Counted from the stretch's first letter, positions 9,552 through 17,319 are shown. The stretch is 64,000 nucleotides of DNA from Candidatus Gastranaerophilales bacterium (GCA_017461425.1 JAFTXY010000013.1:1-64000); one strand, 5' to 3'. Translations and numbers: made by a program. Notes: generated by a model not told the origin, from the sequence alone.

Positions 9552-10148
9552 ATGCAAGAAAAAGAATTACCAAAAAATATGGGTAAAAAAATAGTAGATG
9601 CACTTAAGCAACAAGATTTTGACGAAGTTACAGAAGACAATATACTTGGAACAGAAGCATTTGACGATTCTGATGAGTTCTCTTTAGATAATATCGAGTC
9701 TGACTCAAAAGAAACAGCTTTTGATTTCGGAGCTTCAGGCAAAGACTATCAACCTGTTTTTTCTGTTAACGAAGAAGAAGTTGAACCAAATCCTGATTTA
9801 AAACTGTCAATTGAAAATGAAGAAGATGTTGAAGAATTTGAAATGCCAAACAACATCAACGTTTTAAAAAGATTAATTTCTCAATTGCCAACAGGCGTAC
9901 CAAGACAAACTGGAGCTCAAATTATCAGACAAACAATCGAAGCGCTTGGAATTCCAATGAAGACAGTTCTTCAAGACGCACAAAGAGTTAGAGATTGTTT
10001 AAATAGCTCAATAAAAGATTGTAATTATACAGTTCAAGAATATAAAAGCAATATTAGAACTCTTGAAAAACAAGCTGCAAGCTATCAAAAACAACTAAAT
10101 AAGTTAAACGATATTATCGGTTTGTTTGTGTATAACGAAAAAAAATAA
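9552..10148 (+). CDS. acidic coiled-coil protein, unknown function
   Basis: The product is 198 residues and I do not recognise the family. Residues 1-95 are strongly acidic and low-complexity, probably disordered. Residues 100-140 form a compact segment (LISQLPTGVPRQTGAQIIRQ, then TIEALGIPMKTVLQDAQ). Residues 145-190 look like a coiled coil (YKSNIRTLEKQAASYQKQLN). The layout recalls cytoplasmic scaffold or polarity proteins, but that is only a resemblance. A strong RBS (GAAGGAG) precedes the ATG. A TTGACA at 9478-9483 is a candidate -35, with the best -10 (TATATT, 9504-9509) at an unusually long 20-base spacing. tRNA-Glu follows immediately. Confidence 0.7.
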   Translation: MQEKELPKNMGKKIVDALKQQDFDEVTEDNILGTEAFDDSDEFSLDNIESDSKETAFDFGASGKDYQPVFSVNEEEVEPNPDLKLSIENEEDVEEFEMPNNINVLKRLISQLPTGVPRQTGAQIIRQTIEALGIPMKTVLQDAQRVRDCLNSSIKDCNYTVQEYKSNIRTLEKQAASYQKQLNKLNDIIGLFVYNEKK

Positions 10149-10155
10149 GTTTTAA

Positions 10156-10231
10156 GCCCCCATCGTCTAGAGGCCTAGGACAACACCCTTTCACGGTGTA
10201 GACAGGGATTCGAATTCCCTTGGGGGTACCA
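10156..10231 (+). tRNA. tRNA-Glu(UUC), chloroplast/cyanobacterial type
   Basis: A full cloverleaf is visible. The anticodon arm is ACACC-CTTTCAC-GGTGT (anticodon TTC), the T arm AGGGA-TTCGAAT-TCCCT, and the acceptor GCCCCCA/TGGGGGT, with an encoded CCA. The G1:U72 end pair and the opening GCCCCCATCGTCTAGAGG match the cyanobacterial and plastid trnE form rather than the enterobacterial one. A terminator follows. Confidence 0.97.
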
Positions 10232-10241
10232 TATAAAATAT

Positions 10242-10263
10242 AAGCGCCAAATGGCGCTTTTTT
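10242..10263 (+). terminator. rho-independent terminator after tRNA-Glu
   Basis: AAGCGCC-AAAT-GGCGCTT followed by a T run. Confidence 0.9.
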
Positions 10264-10272
10264 AATGCCTTA

Positions 10273-10281
10273 TGGTACAAT
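10273..10281 (+). promoter_or_regulatory. extended -10 of a leaderless small gene
   Basis: TGG-TACAAT, then six bases, then ATG at 10288. No Shine-Dalgarno. Confidence 0.5.
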
Positions 10282-10287
10282 TTATTT

Positions 10288-10479
10288 ATGAAAGATTTAA
10301 TATCAATACTATGTCTACTATCCGTTCCGATTGTTAAAGTTATCATTATTTTGATAATTATAACTTGTTTTTTACCTGATGGGTGGCTTAAGGATTCTCT
10401 TTGTTTTATTATTGCACTTTTAATTGTTTTAGGTTTAATTGTTGGCTTTTTCTTATTTTGCATGAACTTATTTAAATAA
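10288..10479 (+). CDS. small two-helix membrane protein
   Basis: The product is 63 residues, nearly all hydrophobic. There are two predicted membrane segments (about residues 4-28 and 38-60) separated by a short LPDGWLKDS turn. It has no Shine-Dalgarno, but the -10 element lies exactly six bases before the ATG, as at other leaderless starts in this window. This is the main reason for calling it. Function is unknown. Confidence 0.5.
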   Translation: MKDLISILCLLSVPIVKVIIILIIITCFLPDGWLKDSLCFIIALLIVLGLIVGFFLFCMNLFK

Positions 10480-10518
10480 TTTTCGTTTTATAAAATAAGA
10501 TTAAATAAGGAAAATATA

Positions 10519-10935
10519 ATGAAAAAATTATTAGTTTCATTTTTAACTTTATTATTTTTATCAACTTCGGTTTTCGCTGGAACAATAAATTCTTATGATA
10601 AATATGGTTCAAAAAGTGGCTCATATAAAACCTACGGCTCAACAACAACCAAATACAATAAATATGGGTCTAAAGAAAAAACTTATAAAAAATCTGGAAA
10701 TAAAACGACAGAATATAATAGATATGGTTCAAAAACCGCAACTTATAAAAAATCTGGCTCAACTACAATAAAATATGATAAAAATGGCAGAAAACAAGCA
10801 ACATATAGAACATCAGGTTCTACAACAAATGTCTATGATAAATACGGTAGAAAAACAGGCTATTATAAGAAAAAATCAAATGGAAAAGTTGTAGAATACG
10901 ATAAATACGGGCGTAAAATAGGCACATATAAGTGA
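10519..10935 (+). CDS. secreted YDKYG-repeat protein
   Basis: The product is 138 residues. A signal peptide (MKKLLVSFLTLLFLSTSVFA) precedes about five to six imperfect tandem repeats of 19-22 residues with the pattern Y-[DN]-[KR]-[YN]-G-[SR]-K-x-x-[TS]-Y-[KR]-x-S-G-[SN]-x-T. The repeats are rich in Tyr, Lys, Ser and Gly and likely form extended beta-strand units on the cell surface or in the periplasm. The repeat resembles generic 'YD'-type beta repeats, but no catalytic domain is attached. An AAGGAAAA RBS precedes the ATG. It is convergent with the following gene, whose stop lies two bases away. Confidence 0.8.
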   Translation: MKKLLVSFLTLLFLSTSVFAGTINSYDKYGSKSGSYKTYGSTTTKYNKYGSKEKTYKKSGNKTTEYNRYGSKTATYKKSGSTTIKYDKNGRKQATYRTSGSTTNVYDKYGRKTGYYKKKSNGKVVEYDKYGRKIGTYK

Positions 10936-10936
10936 A

Positions 10937-11941
10937 TTAAACCCATACATCAAAATTAGGCTCTTCAAGACTCATACAATGAATACCGCCCGCACCCCCT
11001 ATTAAATTATCCATCAACTCATTAGATTCACCATAATTTTCACCTTGTATAAAATAAATATCTCGAAGTTTTGGTGAATTTTTATCCGTCAAGCCTATTT
11101 GTTTTAATTTTTTCCTTAATTCTTGTTCAAATATATCTTGGTATTTTGAAATATTCTTTGAGTCGCATTTTGAAGAATTAGTTATATATGAAATAGATTT
11201 ATCCTCATGCATATTTACAACGGCATTAATAAAATTTATTCCAGCTTCAAAAACACCGCCTATAGGAATTGGCTTAAAACCAGCCCTTTCTAATTCTTTG
11301 ATATTTCTTTTATATATAGCCATTTGAGGAGCAATTTTATCCAGTTCTCTATTATTAAGTGGCTTATTATAACCATGCGCTTTATTTCTATATTCTAAAG
11401 CTAACTTAGGGTTATTCACCAATACATAAGGATAACCTATTGGTCTAACAGATAAATCAAGATGATAATCTTGTTGCTGTACATAAAAAATATTTTCTTC
11501 TTTGATATCATAAAATTTTGAAATTTGAGATGTTCTATCAGAAAAGAATTTTTCTCGAGAACCAATCATCATCCATTTTTCACCATTTGGATATTTACCA
11601 ATAAAGAAATTGCCACCTTGCACAAAACCCAAATTTCTTTGATTTAAGCTAAATAACTGTGCATTCATCCCGTATTGTAACATTATTGCAGGTACATGTT
11701 CTTGAAAAAAATCGCCACATTCTTCCATTAACAAAAATGGTTTTTTATCACGTTCTAAAATAACCTTGCAATCTTGATTAAAACTTCCATTATACAAGGA
11801 AGTCTTAACTTCAAAACCTTCCCTTTTTGAAACATCAAAAAGCTCATCTTCTATTTTTCCCCAAGAAGAAGCAATATGGAGTTTTTTTAAAGGAAGCGCA
11901 TCATAGCCTTTAAAATTTATATTATTTGCAGATATTTTCAC
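10937..11941 (-). CDS. pentein-fold, peptidylarginine-deiminase-like protein, paralogue 2
   Basis: The product is 334 residues with a GTG start preceded by AAGGG at five bases. The tag NFKGYDALPLKK is at residues 9-20. Catalytic-type motifs are NQDCK with Asp57, GGN ending at Asn111, YHLD with His160 and Asp162, and GGIHCMS with Cys322. The conserved blocks IGKYPNGEKWMMIG, RPIGYPYVLVNNP and LEEPNFDVW match the other two paralogues closely, while the regions between diverge. It is the most diverged of the three around the first motif (the preceding Trp is lost). Inference and doubts are as for paralogue 1. Confidence 0.65.
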   Translation of the reverse strand: MKISANNINFKGYDALPLKKLHIASSWGKIEDELFDVSKREGFEVKTSLYNGSFNQDCKVILERDKKPFLLMEECGDFFQEHVPAIMLQYGMNAQLFSLNQRNLGFVQGGNFFIGKYPNGEKWMMIGSREKFFSDRTSQISKFYDIKEENIFYVQQQDYHLDLSVRPIGYPYVLVNNPKLALEYRNKAHGYNKPLNNRELDKIAPQMAIYKRNIKELERAGFKPIPIGGVFEAGINFINAVVNMHEDKSISYITNSSKCDSKNISKYQDIFEQELRKKLKQIGLTDKNSPKLRDIYFIQGENYGESNELMDNLIGGAGGIHCMSLEEPNFDVWV

Positions 11942-12121
11942 GATACCCTTACAACATTTAAAAACAAAAATTTTTGCTTAAATAATTCTTAAAACTCCTG
12001 CAAATAGAATTAAACCAAATTTCAAATAAACAATTTTGTTTCAATATTATTAACATTTGTTACAAAAAGGCAATAATATATCATTTATATACTTTTTATA
12101 TATAAGAGTGAGAATAAGATT

Positions 12122-14302
12122 ATGATAGATGGCTTAAACATACCTCAAAATACTGGTTGCAATTGCGAAATTCCGCACATTACAATGTCGCTATTAATCG
12201 ACATTGAAAAAGCCGATAAAAATGATGATGGCAAATTAGATACAACAGAACTTGCGCAACTTATAAGAACAAATAAATCAATGTCTGAATTTAGCGAAGA
12301 AGAAATTCTCCAAATTTTTGATGAAATTCAAACATATACGCAAAAAAATGAAGAAAATAAAGAAGACGAGCTTGCTTCTCTTGAATTAGAGGATTTAGAA
12401 GCATTAATTGATGAACTCCAAGGAGATACCGACACAGAAAACACAGAAGATATAGAAAATATAGAAGAAATTGAAGAAGAATTACCTTTCTTTATTACAG
12501 AAGAAACCGATGAAGCTAATTGGACTTTACATAAAGAATCAGAAAAAGAGCTTGATGAGTTAATTCTTACAAGTGGACTTTTATCTGAAGAAACTGCAGA
12601 ATTAAAAATAAAGAATTCTGAAAACTTAAACAGAGTCTATGAAGAAATTTTAGAACAAAAGAAAAATAACCCAAATATTACAGATGAAGAATTAAGCGAA
12701 TTATATGCTGAATTAACTCAATATCTAGAAGAAAGAAAAACAATAGAAGAAACTATATTAAATGAATTAAAAATAATAGAAGAAGATACACAAAACAAAG
12801 AAAAATCAGAACTTGCAAAAAGTATAAAAGACAAAATAACATTTATACAAGAAAAAAGAGCTAATTTTGATTATGCACAAAACAACCCTGTTGATATAGA
12901 AGATGTTGAAGACACTGAAACAGTACCGCCAACAGAAACTCCAGACAATGCTGGTGGCGGAGGTGGAGGTGCAAAACCTGGTTCCGTAACTCCAGAACCA
13001 CCAGCAGAAACTTTTGATAATATGGATATCAACAAACTAAAATTAGAAGTTGATAAAAGAAAAGGTGCGCATGATGAAGCAAAGGGAAATCTTGAAAAAT
13101 TAAAATCTGAAAATGCGCTATCAGTCAAAAAAAATGATTTAAATAATGCACGAGAAAAATATGATGAAGTATTAAAAAGCATTCCTGAGGGAGATAAGGC
13201 TGTTGATGATAAAAAAGCCGAATTACAACAAAAAAATGAAGAAATAAAAATTCAAGAAGGAACAATTGCGAGTCACAAAGATAGCCTTATTCAAACATCA
13301 ATTACAATAAGCGAAAAGAATTTGGAACTTGCAAGTGCCAAAGAGCGCCTTAGTGCCTTAGAAACTGCGCAAGAAGCTTGGAAGGCTAGCAAATTAGAAG
13401 GTGCAGAACAAGAAGCAGGAAATTTTGATAGCGAAATTATTACACTTAAAGAAACAATTACTACACTTGAAGAAGATATACCAACTTTAGAGGCAAAAAA
13501 AGGAGAGCTTGAAGCATTAATACCTGAAGAAGAAAAAAAATTAGAACAATTAAACCAAGAAAAAGATAAACTTGAAGCAGAACTTCTTGAATTATTAAAT
13601 AAAAATCCTGAACTACAAGCAAGCTTGAAAGAAGCATCTGAAAATGTTAAAAAAATTGAGAATGAAATAAAAGAAATTGAAGAAACAAGAACAGAAGAAA
13701 TCAAAAAAGCACAAGAAGATTTAACAGCAAAAGAAAAATCATATCTTGAAGTAAAATTAATTTATGAAAGACGAACAGCAGAAATAAAATATCCAACAAA
13801 AATGGAACACACTGTAGTCCATGAGGGAGAAGAATATCTAAGCGTACTATCACAAGAAGAAATTGAAAAATTAAGAAAATACGCAGCAGCACATGGTTAT
13901 GCAAATATCTATGAAGGTTGGTCCGATAAATGCTTACATGCGGCTTATGAATATGAATTATACGCAGAAGGCGATAAAGCAAGCAGTTTACATCAATATA
14001 TGTCTGAAGATCTTGATGAAACTATACAAAAAATGGCAGAAACATTAAACAACGGCAATACGGTTGTTGCAAAAGTAAATACTCAAAAAGGAACAAGGCA
14101 CTTTGTACTTGTAATAGGTATCAAAAAAGATGCTAAAGCTCCATACAAAGAAAGTGATTTCTTATGTATTGATAGTTATAACCATGAAGTAGATAAAATG
14201 GGGCAACCAGGAGAAGAGGCTATTAAAAACGGCAACTACAGAACATTATACCCACAACATGGCAAATATTGGCTTGCAAGTCACGTAGTAGATTTTCGAT
14301 GA
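12122..14302 (+). CDS. EF-hand, coiled-coil protein with C-terminal papain/C39-like cysteine peptidase domain
   Basis: The product is 726 residues. A canonical EF-hand loop at residues 32-43 (DKNDDGKLDTTE) has acidic ligands at positions 1, 5, 9 and 12 and Asn at 3. A long acidic region with a PETPDNAGGGGGGA linker (around 270-290) and a coiled coil (about 305-550) follow. The last 130 residues contain DKCLHAAY with Cys604, TRHFVLVIG with His660, and LCIDSYN with Asp684. This is the order and context of C39/papain-like bacterial cysteine peptidases. No N-terminal signal peptide is visible. A calcium-responsive peptidase or amidase is inferred. The promoter is unclear; a terminator follows. 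Confidence 0.65.
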   Translation: MIDGLNIPQNTGCNCEIPHITMSLLIDIEKADKNDDGKLDTTELAQLIRTNKSMSEFSEEEILQIFDEIQTYTQKNEENKEDELASLELEDLEALIDELQGDTDTENTEDIENIEEIEEELPFFITEETDEANWTLHKESEKELDELILTSGLLSEETAELKIKNSENLNRVYEEILEQKKNNPNITDEELSELYAELTQYLEERKTIEETILNELKIIEEDTQNKEKSELAKSIKDKITFIQEKRANFDYAQNNPVDIEDVEDTETVPPTETPDNAGGGGGGAKPGSVTPEPPAETFDNMDINKLKLEVDKRKGAHDEAKGNLEKLKSENALSVKKNDLNNAREKYDEVLKSIPEGDKAVDDKKAELQQKNEEIKIQEGTIASHKDSLIQTSITISEKNLELASAKERLSALETAQEAWKASKLEGAEQEAGNFDSEIITLKETITTLEEDIPTLEAKKGELEALIPEEEKKLEQLNQEKDKLEAELLELLNKNPELQASLKEASENVKKIENEIKEIEETRTEEIKKAQEDLTAKEKSYLEVKLIYERRTAEIKYPTKMEHTVVHEGEEYLSVLSQEEIEKLRKYAAAHGYANIYEGWSDKCLHAAYEYELYAEGDKASSLHQYMSEDLDETIQKMAETLNNGNTVVAKVNTQKGTRHFVLVIGIKKDAKAPYKESDFLCIDSYNHEVDKMGQPGEEAIKNGNYRTLYPQHGKYWLASHVVDFR

Positions 14303-14337
14303 TGTAAATAAAAAAACTTAATGTAGGGAATAAAATT

Positions 14338-14360
14338 GGAGCAATAGGCTCCTTTTTTTT
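14338..14360 (+). terminator. rho-independent terminator
   Basis: GGAGC-AATAG-GCTCC followed by eight T residues. It separates the cysteine-peptidase gene from the YAGP-repeat gene. Confidence 0.85.
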
Positions 14361-14381
14361 GGTTTTAAAACATTGTGTCAT

Positions 14382-14426
14382 TTGTAATATTTGTTAATAT
14401 ATGTTAAAATACCCACATAATTGTGG
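14382..14426 (+). promoter_or_regulatory. promoter and downstream dyad of the YAGP-repeat gene
   Basis: TTGTAA (14382-14387), a 17-base spacer and TGT-TAAAAT (-10 at 14405-14410) are followed at once by the dyad CCACA-TAAT-TGTGG (14413-14426). The dyad would lie across the transcription start and could be an operator or a 5' stem. Confidence 0.5.
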
Positions 14427-14466
14427 AATTTTATAAATAAGATGTTTTTTCTTATAAAGAGGTAAT

Positions 14467-15207
14467 ATGAAAAAGAACAATAAAATTAGACCAGAATTAG
14501 CAAGCTTTATACTAGCAGCGACATTATTAAACACAACTGCTTTTGCAGGATTTTTGCCAATATCTGTTGAAAAAGTTAAAAACATCTCAAATCAGACAGA
14601 AGCAGAAAAGATTTTAAGTGAAATTGAAGCAAAAGAACAAGCTCAATTATCGAATGGAATAAATTACACAATTGCAGATGCAACAACTGTATTTACAGAT
14701 TCTTATTCTACTCCTGCCCTTAAATATGCTGGTCCTGAATTTTTTCCTCCTGTACATCAAGAAATGGATATCATAACTCCATCGATACCAAAATATGCTG
14801 GTCCTGAATTAATACAAATGCCTAAATATGCTGGTCCTGAATTAATACAAATGCCTAAATACGCAGGACCTGAATTAATTATTCAACAAATGCCAAAATA
14901 TGCTGGTCCTGTAATTGACAATTCAATGCATTCAATAGTGCGCTATGCGGGTCCTGAAATGGATACAATAAAACCAACAATGGTTCGCTATGCTGGTCCT
15001 GAAATGGATACAATTATGCCGACAATGGTTCGCTACGCGGGTCCTGAAATCAATACTCAACTACATACACAAGTTGAAAGCCTAATCGCCAGATATGCTG
15101 GTCCTGCTGCTCCTGTATTAACCCCAATTATGCCAAGATACGCAGGTCCTGAAACATTTGAAATTCAATATACAATGCCAAGATATGCAGGTCCTACAGC
15201 TTTTTAA
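14467..15207 (+). CDS. secreted-type repeat protein with eleven [KR]YAGP units, candidate RiPP precursor
   Basis: The product is 246 residues with no Cys. The leader looks like a Sec signal (hydrophobic core LASFILAATLL, then TTAFAG at about 28), followed by a spacer to about residue 85. YAGP occurs eleven times (Tyr at 87, 110, 121, 132, 145, 160, 175, 190, 210, 225, 240), always after Lys (first five) or Arg (last six) and usually before Glu. In the repeat region every Lys/Arg directly precedes YAGP, except Lys169, which precedes Pro. Trypsin-like cleavage would therefore release peptides of 11-23 residues starting YAGP. Synonymous codons vary between units (Ala GCT, GCA, GCG; Pro CCT), so the protein sequence, not the DNA, is conserved. 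A radical SAM/SPASM gene follows 73 bases later. I know of no described class with this core. Confidence 0.8.
   Translation: MKKNNKIRPELASFILAATLLNTTAFAGFLPISVEKVKNISNQTEAEKILSEIEAKEQAQLSNGINYTIADATTVFTDSYSTPALKYAGPEFFPPVHQEMDIITPSIPKYAGPELIQMPKYAGPELIQMPKYAGPELIIQQMPKYAGPVIDNSMHSIVRYAGPEMDTIKPTMVRYAGPEMDTIMPTMVRYAGPEINTQLHTQVESLIARYAGPAAPVLTPIMPRYAGPETFEIQYTMPRYAGPTAF
14725..15195 (+). repeat. degenerate tandem repeat encoding YAGP units
   Basis: Eleven copies of a 12-base unit (mostly TATGCTGGTCCT, with synonymous variants) occur at intervals of 33, 39, 45, 60 or 69 bases. The commonest interval is 45 bases (15 residues). Two adjacent units are near-identical over 33 bases, pointing to recent duplication. 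Confidence 0.9.
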
Positions 15208-15243
15208 ATCAATAAATTGTACTACTTATAATCTAAATTAATA

Positions 15244-15252
15244 TGCTATAAT
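15244..15252 (+). promoter_or_regulatory. extended -10 upstream of the radical SAM/SPASM gene
   Basis: TGC-TATAAT lies 29 bases before the ATG, and no good -35 is visible. The same TGCTATAATTAC string occurs before the YtxH gene at 19843. The enzyme gene could have its own promoter as well as read-through from the repeat gene. Confidence 0.45.
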
Positions 15253-15280
15253 TACCTTAGTATTTATTTGGGAAGTATAA

Positions 15281-16315
15281 ATGTATAATTTAAAAATTGC
15301 CGTTTGGGAGATTACTTTAAGATGCAACATTCATTGTTTGCATTGTGGTTCTAGTGCTGACACAAATGTTAGACCAAAAGAACTTACAACTGATGAAGCC
15401 TTGGATTTAATAGAACAACTTGCTGATTTAGGTTGCGAAAGAGTTGTATTATCAGGTGGTGAACCATTTTTAAGAAAAGATTGGGCGGTTCTTGCAATGA
15501 GAATAAAAGAACTCGGCATGAGAGTTTCTTTTATTTCAAATGGTTATGTTGTAAATGATGATCTTGTAGATTTATTAAAAATAATCAATCCGGCGGGAAT
15601 AAGCTTCAGCCTAGACGGCGGTTGCGCCAAAACCCATGATTATATAAGAGGCAAAAAAGGTGTATTTAAAAGATGTATTAACGCTCTTAAAATTACATCT
15701 GATGCAGGGTTATACTCTTCCGCTGTTAGCTCAATTCATAAAGGTAATATCAAAGAATTACCTCAAATTTTAGAATTATTATTAGAAAACAATGTTTGCG
15801 CTTGGCAAATTCAAACAGCAACCCCACAAGGCAGAATGCCAAGAGAATTAGCGCTAAATGCTGATGAATATTATGAATTAGCTAAATTTATTGCCGATAA
15901 TAAACAAAAATATAAAAACATCTTAAGAATTTTAGCTGCAGATTGCATTGGTTATTATTCTGTTTTATCTCCATATATCGAAGATGCACCTTGGACGGGT
16001 TGCCATGCGGGTATGAGAGTTATCGGAATAGAATCAGATGGAAGCATTAAAGGATGTTTATCTATCCATGGCGACAACTTTATAGAAGGAAATATAAGAG
16101 AACAGTCTTTAAAAGACATATGGACTTCTAAAGAAAACTTTAAATACAACAGAAGATTTTCGCCAAATCAACTAGAAGGCATTTGCAAAAATTGTAAATA
16201 TGGTTCAATATGTCGTGGCGGATGTTCTGAAAAATCCCTAAGTTTCACAGGCACTCGCTATGGAAGCCCTTATTGCATGTATAATTACGAAAAAGAAAAA
16301 GGAATTATTAAATAA
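15281..16315 (+). CDS. radical SAM/SPASM peptide-modifying enzyme (putative maturase)
   Basis: The product is 344 residues. The radical SAM cluster motif is C15-x3-C19-x2-C22 (LRCNIHCLHCGS), with GGEP at 59-62. The C-terminal SPASM domain supplies C241, C259 (after Gly254-x4), then C302-x2-C305-x5-C311-x3-C315 and C332, a complete seven-Cys set for two extra 4Fe-4S clusters. SPASM proteins of this size commonly modify ribosomal peptides (PqqE, AlbA, anSME, cyclophane synthases). Its position just downstream of the YAGP-repeat gene suggests that protein is the substrate. The Tyr, Ala or Pro of each unit could be cross-linked, excised or oxidised; sequence alone does not say. No separate RRE domain is evident. 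It overlaps the convergent TPR gene by eight bases. Confidence 0.85.
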   Translation: MYNLKIAVWEITLRCNIHCLHCGSSADTNVRPKELTTDEALDLIEQLADLGCERVVLSGGEPFLRKDWAVLAMRIKELGMRVSFISNGYVVNDDLVDLLKIINPAGISFSLDGGCAKTHDYIRGKKGVFKRCINALKITSDAGLYSSAVSSIHKGNIKELPQILELLLENNVCAWQIQTATPQGRMPRELALNADEYYELAKFIADNKQKYKNILRILAADCIGYYSVLSPYIEDAPWTGCHAGMRVIGIESDGSIKGCLSIHGDNFIEGNIREQSLKDIWTSKENFKYNRRFSPNQLEGICKNCKYGSICRGGCSEKSLSFTGTRYGSPYCMYNYEKEKGIIK

Positions 16316-16865
16316 ATTTTTCTATGCTTTTCAATAAATCATTTGCTAAAGGATAACATGGATTAATCTTTAAACAAGATTTGATTGATTTATATGCATC
16401 TGTATATTTTTCTAATCCAATATATGCCTTGGCAATATCATAATGATTTTTTGCATATTTTTTATCAAAAGTAACCGCTTTTTTAAAGTACGATACAGCC
16501 AATTTATAATCTTTTTTAGAATAATATATATTACCATACACATTATATGCTTCTGCATCATTAGGCGCTATTTGAATTGCATAATCTAAATATTTACATG
16601 CAGTATCTATATCTTTGATATTTTCAAAAAATACCCAAGCGATGTTATTAGCAGAGCGAATATCATTAGGATTTATTGCTATTGCTTTTTTATAATGAGC
16701 AACAGCTAATTCATATTCACGCATTGCGTCATAAGTAAGCCCAAGATTATAATATGAAACAGAATTATTGACATCTAATGCCAATGCTTGCAAATAATAC
16801 ATCAAAGCCTTTTGAAAATCTTGTTTAAAATATGAATCCGCACCTAATTTAAATAATCTTTGCAT
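16308..16865 (-). CDS. TPR-repeat protein
   Basis: The product is 185 residues formed almost entirely of five tetratricopeptide repeats. Examples are ALMYYLQALALDVNNSVSYY, AVAHYKKAIAINPNDIRSAN and AVSYFKKAVTFDKKYAKNHY. There is no signal peptide or extra domain, so it is probably a cytosolic adaptor. It is convergent with the radical SAM gene and overlaps its 3' end. AAGGTAG lies before the ATG. A link to the peptide system is possible only by position. Confidence 0.85.
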   Translation of the reverse strand: MQRLFKLGADSYFKQDFQKALMYYLQALALDVNNSVSYYNLGLTYDAMREYELAVAHYKKAIAINPNDIRSANNIAWVFFENIKDIDTACKYLDYAIQIAPNDAEAYNVYGNIYYSKKDYKLAVSYFKKAVTFDKKYAKNHYDIAKAYIGLEKYTDAYKSIKSCLKINPCYPLANDLLKSIEKFI

Positions 16866-16953
16866 ACAATCTACCTTGTTTATAATTCTTTCTTAATTAT
16901 ATACGAGAAAATGACATTAAAAAAGTATTATTGCAAAGATTTATATTTTTAAA

Positions 16954-17319
16954 TTAATGGACATTTAAAGCTTTTTCAATTTCACCATTAATAACAAATT
17001 GCAAACGTTTTAGGTCGAACGGATGGACAAATTTTGATGAACCATGGGGAATTACAAGAGGTAAATTAACTTTTTCAGTTAGGGGAACAACCGCATGAGA
17101 ACCACGTTTCATAAGTACGTCATATCCTAATTCTCGATAAATTGCAACGGCATCATCAAAAGTTGCATTAATATGTTTAAAATTTTTTGCATCTTTAATT
17201 ATTTGCGCAAGCTTTCTTGCCTTAGAGCTTCCAAAAGAAGTCTGCTCATTAATTTGTTGCAATTTTTGCGAATTTGAATAACTATTTATTGCATTATAAG
17301 AACTAAAATTTAATTTCAT
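16954..17319 (-). CDS. HicA-like domain protein with N-terminal TSFG tag
   Basis: The product is 121 residues. Residues about 50-118 resemble the HicA/YcfA double-stranded-RNA-binding-like fold: FDDAVAIYRELGYDVLMKRG, then SHAVVPL with the conserved GSH catalytic-type His, VIPHGSSK, and DLKRLQFVINGEIEKAL. HicA toxins are usually 55-85 residues; here a 45-residue N-terminal extension ends in the TSFGSSKARK motif like other lineage proteins. No HicB antitoxin gene lies beside it. It may therefore be a domesticated RNA-binding protein rather than a toxin. Confidence 0.55.
   Translation of the reverse strand: MKLNFSSYNAINSYSNSQKLQQINEQTSFGSSKARKLAQIIKDAKNFKHINATFDDAVAIYRELGYDVLMKRGSHAVVPLTEKVNLPLVIPHGSSKFVHPFDLKRLQFVINGEIEKALNVH

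Noticed and set aside
10191-10463. 90-codon minus-strand open frame
   Set aside because: It runs antisense across tRNA-Glu and its terminator.
12871-13982. Minus-strand open frames of 90-137 codons inside the EF-hand/peptidase gene
   Set aside because: Ser/Phe/Leu-rich mirror frames of a Glu/Lys-rich coiled coil. Antisense shadows.
14725-15195. CRISPR-like array
   Set aside because: Regular 12-base repeats sit inside one signal-peptide-bearing reading frame with synonymous variation. They are protein-coding repeats, and no cas genes are present.
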